Source: Lyophyllum atratum (taxonomy: Eukaryota; Basidiomycota; Agaricomycetes; Agaricales; Lyophyllaceae). From it: a stretch of 64,000 nucleotides of DNA. The translations under genes were made by a program, and so were the position numbers. Below the pieces are notes generated by a model. The model ran no database searches. It had not been told where the DNA came from and saw only the letters and a program-made list of their open reading frames with translations. The stretch spans positions 124,001-188,000 of the forward strand of contig JACGCN010000030.1 in assembly GCA_014905825.1 (NCBI GenBank), given 5' to 3'. This document shows, piece by piece, positions 58,710 to 64,000 of this stretch. Every line of letters begins with the position of its first letter. Position 1 is the stretch's first letter.

Positions 58710-61700
58710 ATGGACCTCGACCCCAACAACCCAACCACGGCATACAACCAGACCTGCATCTGCAACAGAACGTTCAGCTCTCCAGCTGCCTTTAAGAACC
58801 ACGAGAACACCTGTTCCGCCAAGAAGCAGAACCTTTCAGAGGTTCTGGCAAATGTCAAGAAACGGCGTGCACAGAAGATATTAGCATCAACTGCCACTGG
58901 GCATAGTGTGCAAGCCACAGAACCCCACACTGGAGAGGAGTCTGGACTGGCGGGACCTATCGACGAAGGCAATACGGTCAGAAAGACACCATCTTTGAAT
59001 ATGCCCCATGTGCTGATGATTGCATAGCAGGGTCCTACTAGGGGTCAACAACTGAATGAAACAACACCATCAAACGACGATCACAGCTCCCAGGCAGATC
59101 CCCCTCCCGCGAAGCGACGCCGAATGCTTCCGGTTCACCTGCGTAGTTCTTCGTTCATCATGCATGATAAAACATTACGGGATGTTCTACCCCAACCCCT
59201 CGCTCCAGTGTCTGGAGCAGCCGCTGGGTCCATTCCTACCCCTGTCTCGGGCAGAGTTTTGCCGGCGACATACGAGTCCTTAGGCTCCATAACACCAAGT
59301 ACTAGAGAGGCTGCCCCCATTGATACAGGAAAAAACGAGTTTGGCATGTTCAGGCGATATCACCATAGGTCGCTACCTTCTCATGACCCTGAGGCGCAGG
59401 CAAATATCACTACCCTTTCTAATATCCAACCTGCTATGGTGTCCGCTAAAAGGCTTCCCGCCTATGGACCCTATCCTAACGAGAATGCTTTCAAACTGGG
59501 AGACTGGTTCTGGAACGATGGAGCACAAAAGTCACAGGAAAGCTTCCGAAGGCTCGTAGAAATTGTCGGGAGCGAGACTTTTGTGCCAGCAGAGGTAAGG
59601 AACATAAATTGGAGGCATGTCAATGCGCAGCTCGGTCTCAATGATTGGGACCAAGAGGAATGGGAAGATGAAGATGCTGGGTGGCATGAATCATCCGTCA
59701 AGATTCGGGTTCCATTTCACCGTCATATAAAGCTTCATGGAGTCCGTGACTTTATAGTCAAGGCCTTTTACCGCCGGTCCTTGGTCTCCGTTATACGGGA
59801 AAAGCTCACGCTCAAGAAACCCGATCTTCCTCATTTCCACACTGAACCCTATGAATTGCTGTGGCAACCTAATGCGGAAGACGATCCAGTCCGTCTTCAC
59901 GGAGACCTCTACACGTCACCAGCTTTTTTAAAAGCCCATCAAGAGTTACAGAACTCCCCCACAGAACCGGGATGCAATCTACCTCGTGTTGTTGTCGCTC
60001 TAATGTTCTGGTCCGATGGTACCCATCTCACCGACTTTGGCAATGCAAACCTTACTCCAGTCTACATGTATTTCGGCAACGAGTCTAAATACCGACGCTG
60101 CAAGCCGACCTGCAACTTAGCTGAGCATGTTGCTTATCTTCAGGAGGTACGCCATCACTCTGCAGTTTAATCATGATATACGGTCAACTGATAGATGCAT
60201 GGTTATAGCTGCCGGACGAATTCAAGGATTTTGTTAGCCACTACACTGGCAAAAAGAAGATCGATCCAGACCTTATGACGCACTGTAGGCGTGAGCTTTT
60301 TCATGCTCAGTGGCGACTGCTGTTGGACGACGAATTTGTCCATGCCTATCAACATGGACTAGTAATTCAATGGGAAGACGGGACAGCTAGGAGGTTCTAC
60401 CCCCGTATCTTGACCTATTCAGCAGACTACAAAGAAAAGTAGGCCCCACTCCAAGTCTTTGCCATGGCCGCAGCAGTGACTAATTGCCCATCGTACTCAT
60501 TTCCTTTTCTACCAAGGGCTGTGGTTGCTACCATCCGGCAAAACGGCGCATTTCCTTGCCCCCGATGCAAGATGCCGTTATCAGATATGCATCTTTTCGG
60601 AACAAAGAAAGACAGGCAAACCAGGATCAAACTTGAGCGATCTGATGACCATAAGTATCGGCGAGCCCTATCAAATGCTCAAGAAGCTATCTATCAGAAA
60701 AACTTTGCTGTTAACAGTGCCTATGTTGAGCGGCAGCTCAAACCAGAATCGCTAGTGCCAACTCTGGTAAGCCCTCTCGAGTCGTCTCTCATGACCAGTG
60801 CATGCTTACAAACCATGGAAACTTGAAAAAGAATGCGTTCGCTGACCGTTTAGGCCCAGAACTGCTCGGTCTGAACTGGTTCAACATGTTTGTGGTGGAC
60901 CTCTTGCATGAAGTTGAACTTGGGATCTGGAAAGCTCTCTTTATTCATCTCCTTCGCATCTTGGATTCTCTGGACCAAACATTACTGCATGAGCTGGATC
61001 GCAGGTAATTCCTTTCAAACAAGTTATAAAATAACATATACTGATATTTGAATGTTCGCAAAGATTCCGTTTGGTTCCGACGTTCGGTCGGGATACCATC
61101 AGGCGATTCTCTAGAAACTCTTCGGAAATGAAGAAAATGGCTGCCAGAGACTTTGAGGATTTGCTCCAGGTCGGTTATCCTCAGGTTCTTCTGTTTTCGG
61201 AGTCATTGACTATCTCATGAACATCATAACAAGTGTTCAATTCCAGTGTTCGAAGGGCTTATTCCAGAACCACATAACTCGCCTATCCTTGATCTCCTCT
61301 TTCATTTCGCTCATTGGCATGGCTTGGCTAAACTGCGGGTGCACAGTGATCTGACCTTGGAAATCCTGGACAAGGAAACGACGTTTCTCGGGGATAGCCT
61401 CCGAGGCTTTCAGACCAACGTATGCGGATCGTTCCAGACTCACGAATTGGCGCGGGAGGCAGAGGCCCGAAGACGGGCTGAAGAAAATAGAAACAAAACC
61501 AAGGCCGTGACTGTAACTGCGAACTTAGCAAATGCTAAAAAACAGGGCAAAAATAAAAAACCTAGGCCCAGCACTTCTACCGCCACCGGTGCAGAAAGCG
61601 GTCCAGGGTCTTCCCAAGCGGACATTGTGGCAGACGGGACCTCCAAGGGAAAGGCGCCAGACACGGGCATGCGCAGTGGTCGAAAGCCAGTCGCATTCAA

Positions 61701-63498
61701 TCTAAACAGATACAAAGCTCATGCTTTTGGTGACTATGTCGCCACGATCAAGCAATATGGGACTACGGATTCCTATTCTACGGAATCAGTGAGCAGTCCT
61801 GCTGTCTGGAACCATATGCCCTTGCAAACTGATATCGATAACTTTGACTAGGGAGAGCTCGAGCACCGTGTCCCCAAAGGAAATTACAAGCGAACATCGA
61901 AAAAGCAATTCCAGAAACAATTGGCCCAAATTGAGAGACGCCAGTCCCGTTTACGGCGCATAAAGCAGAAACTCATGAACCTTGGTAGCCAGCCAGCTGT
62001 CGCAGTTTCAGGAGGAGCCCCTGCGGCCATTTTCGGCGCAATGGGGAGTCCACAACAGGACTCTGATTCTGCCACTAGTACCAGTGGTGGCAACGCAACC
62101 GCCCATCACCACATAGGCACGTCAGAAAACCTGCCTGAACATGTTGGGACATTCCTCCAAGTGCATGCAGGCGATCCAGCAACGAAGGTCAGTATCCTGG
62201 CGCTGTTATTGTCATTTTCAAATTTGAAGTTCAGGTGACTGACTCGCATCTCTGGGACTATGCAGTTTTTCCTGAAGGATCTTAGAGCGCACCTTCTGCC
62301 TCGCTTAAAATCAATCCTTCAGCTGCCCAGCGATAATCACCCCGCTATAATCGATTCTGATTCTCCAAGTTTCTCTTTGGATGCAGAAACGGTCTACCTC
62401 AGGAAGGATCTCATGTACCGCCATAACCTCCTGAGAGTGAACTACACGACATACGACGTGCGATGTGCGCAAGACACACTTAATCCACGAACAGACCATC
62501 GCGACATCATGCTCCTGTCAACTGACAACAATAGCGTTCACAAATACCGATATGCCCGAATTATTGGAATATTCCATGCCAATGCTATATACTCTGGCCC
62601 GGGAAGGCGAGCCCAAGGCAGTGCTCACCGCTTGGAGTTTTTATGGGTGAGATGGTTCCAACTGGAGGATGAAGTACCACCAGCAACAGCATGGTCTCGT
62701 CGGAAGCTGGATAGACTGAGGTTTGTCGGAATGGATCAGCCCCACGCTTTTGGATTTGTCGATCCAGCGGATGTCCTGCGTGGCTGCCACCTCATTCCAA
62801 GATTTTCTCTTGAACGGCGTCACAGTGATCGAATCGGGCTCTCTGGTTGTGCACAGGACGGTGATGATTGGCGTGCTTATTTTGTGAACCGGTTCGTGTC
62901 CGAAATGCCGGATTTCACCTAATCCCAACACCACCCGTCTGACGATACCGCTTCTAGTTTTGTCGATCGAGATATGGTCATGCGCTACCACTGGGGCCTA
63001 GGTGTCGGTCATGTGTACAGCCGTCAGGCAACTCAGGTCCGAGTCGAACATGCCTCTGAGCTCGAGAAGGATCTCCACACCTCTTTCAACCCTTCCGACC
63101 ATTCAAGTGCTCAAGTCCAGGCGCCGCCTACCCAGCCCAACACCAGTGGTCCCTCTTCGCAACCTGGCAAGGGGCGAGAGACAGATTTGGATGTGTATAT
63201 TGATATAGATGCGGAGGATGCTGTGCCTACTCTTCCTCTTTGTCCTGGTACTGGCACAGCTGACTCTGCACCTGCTGGTGACCACAGCGCGGACTCAGAA
63301 GACAATGAGATTGAGGATAGCAAACCCCAGGGCAATAGCAGTTCCGATGATGAAGATTCCAATATCATTGGCGCATCTGACTTTGAAGGCGATGGGGACT
63401 CCGACTCAGATCATAGCAGTGACGGTGACTCCCAAGGCGAATATCTGGACGAGATGTACGGCGAGTTCAGCGACAATGCCGTTACAAGCTTCGACTGA
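58710..63498 (+). CDS. Plavaka-type transposase, apparently intact
   Basis: Ten exons join in frame: 58710-58976, 59031-60146, 60209-60438, 60517-60766, 60832-61004, 61064-61170, 61234-61788, 61852-62187, 62266-62891, 62958-63498. The N-terminus has a C2H2-like finger (CICNRTFSSPAAFKNHENTC). The core includes YGPYPNENAFKLGDWFWN, WRLLLDDEFVHAYQHG, a CPRC knuckle (GAFPCPRCKMPLSDMHLFG), GLNWFNMFVVDLLHEVELG, GELEHRVPKGNYKRTSKKQ, and near the end RFVDRDMVMRYHWGLGVGH, followed by an acidic Asp/Ser tail. Three in-frame TAG/TAA codons seen in the raw sequence (60438, 61849, 62920) all fall inside good introns, so none is a real stop. Such proteins move CACTA-like DNA elements of mushrooms. The intact frame suggests recent or present activity. 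Confidence 0.88.
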
Positions 63499-63709
63499 AA
63501 ACAATTTGGGGTCACCGTATAAAGTTCAAGTTCATCACCACGGCCGGGGCACAGCAGGGAACGATTTCGCCGCTTAGTACTATGGAGAACTCCTTTTGAC
63601 AAGTTCCTGAAGTGTATACGATGATGTAGAATAGTACTTACTAGTTAATTTGTCTGTACTAAAATGACCGGATGACTGTGGCCAATAATAAGTAGTAGGT
63701 AGTAGGCCC

Positions 63710-64000
63710 CATACCCAGTTCAAATATGATACCGTCAGAAGGAATATCAAGGAGAATGTGTCATGAAACAGTCATAATGCAGTGAGTACTAACCAACTGC
63801 CAGCAGCTTGTCGGGCAGTAGATAGAGGTGTCACCAACATGGCAACAAAGACGGTAGGGAATCAACTCGAAAAATAATTATCAATGGTATATTAGGCTGA
63901 TCCGCAAATATACAAAGAGGAATTGTGAGGGAAGTGTGTCAGGAAATAGTAACAATGAAAGGAGTACCATCAACTACTAGAAGCTTGTGAGGCAGTAGAT
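63710..64000. repeat. Subterminal repeats of the Plavaka-type element
   Basis: Two diverged copies, about 180 bp apart, of a stretch from GAAGGAATATCAAGGAGAAT to CTTGTCGGGCAGTAGAT. The second copy ends at the window edge with CTTGTGAGGCAGTAGAT. The element's right end therefore lies beyond 64000. Confidence 0.65.

Noticed and set aside
60438..62922. In-frame TAG/TAA codons breaking the Plavaka-type transposase
   Set aside because: Each lies within an intron whose removal restores conserved sequence (KEKAVVATIRQ, TESGELEHRVP, NRFVDRDMVMRY).

Overview
The window is nuclear DNA of a filamentous basidiomycete, almost certainly an Agaricomycete (mushroom or wood-decay fungus). Genes are cut by many short introns, mostly 50-60 nt with GT..AG ends. 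The gene set includes an AA9 cellulose-attacking oxygenase, a fungal Zn2Cys6-type regulator and a copper-fist regulator. The mobile DNA is of kinds known from mushrooms: a Plavaka-type transposase, a TET/JBP dioxygenase and a DUF6698 protein. There are no operons. All exon joins below were read by eye from frame and splice-site agreement, without transcripts.

Left part (1-29 kb), mostly host genes: the 3' part of a fungal_trans regulator (to 3358); a multi-pass membrane protein (3887-5426, minus); an intron-containing tRNA-Ser(GCU) (6080-6174); three tandem SRPK-like kinase paralogs on the minus strand (6810-8272, 10324-11793, 13314-14777); an AA9 LPMO (15304-16511, minus); HMG-CoA lyase (17406-18636, minus); a BAG-domain co-chaperone (19791-21956, plus) whose promoter carries a 20-bp phased TTC array; a peroxisome-type alpha/beta hydrolase (22390-23733, plus); and a copper-fist transcription factor (24292-26374, minus). 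A 208-bp tandem repeat follows (27015-28128).

Middle part (29.9-51 kb), an accessory/repeat island: a shattered FAS-alpha pseudogene joined to a GC-rich minisatellite; a TET/JBP-type 2OG-Fe(II) dioxygenase with intact metal ligands; then a large inverted repeat. Its two arms (33813-37614 and 46448-51068) are nearly identical and each holds the same broken family-2 glycosyltransferase gene. The 8.8-kb spacer holds a DUF6698 gene, a 10-exon-like gene of unknown function and two other unknown genes. The right arm also carries an 814-bp AT-rich element with about 54-bp terminal inverted repeats and a CTG target duplication. The left arm preserves the empty site.

Right part (52-64 kb): a long disordered RING-finger gene whose last-but-two intron is swollen to about 1.3 kb by repetitive DNA, then a Plavaka-type transposase gene that reads open through ten exons, with subterminal repeats running to the end of the window.

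The most unusual system seen is the kinase cluster. All three copies splice through the catalytic loop with a 55-nt GC-AG intron. The resulting loop reads HGALKADN (or HGAVRVDN) instead of the family's HTDxKxDN, and the DLG motif reads NLG/NVG. This looks like a small family of preserved pseudokinases rather than decayed genes.
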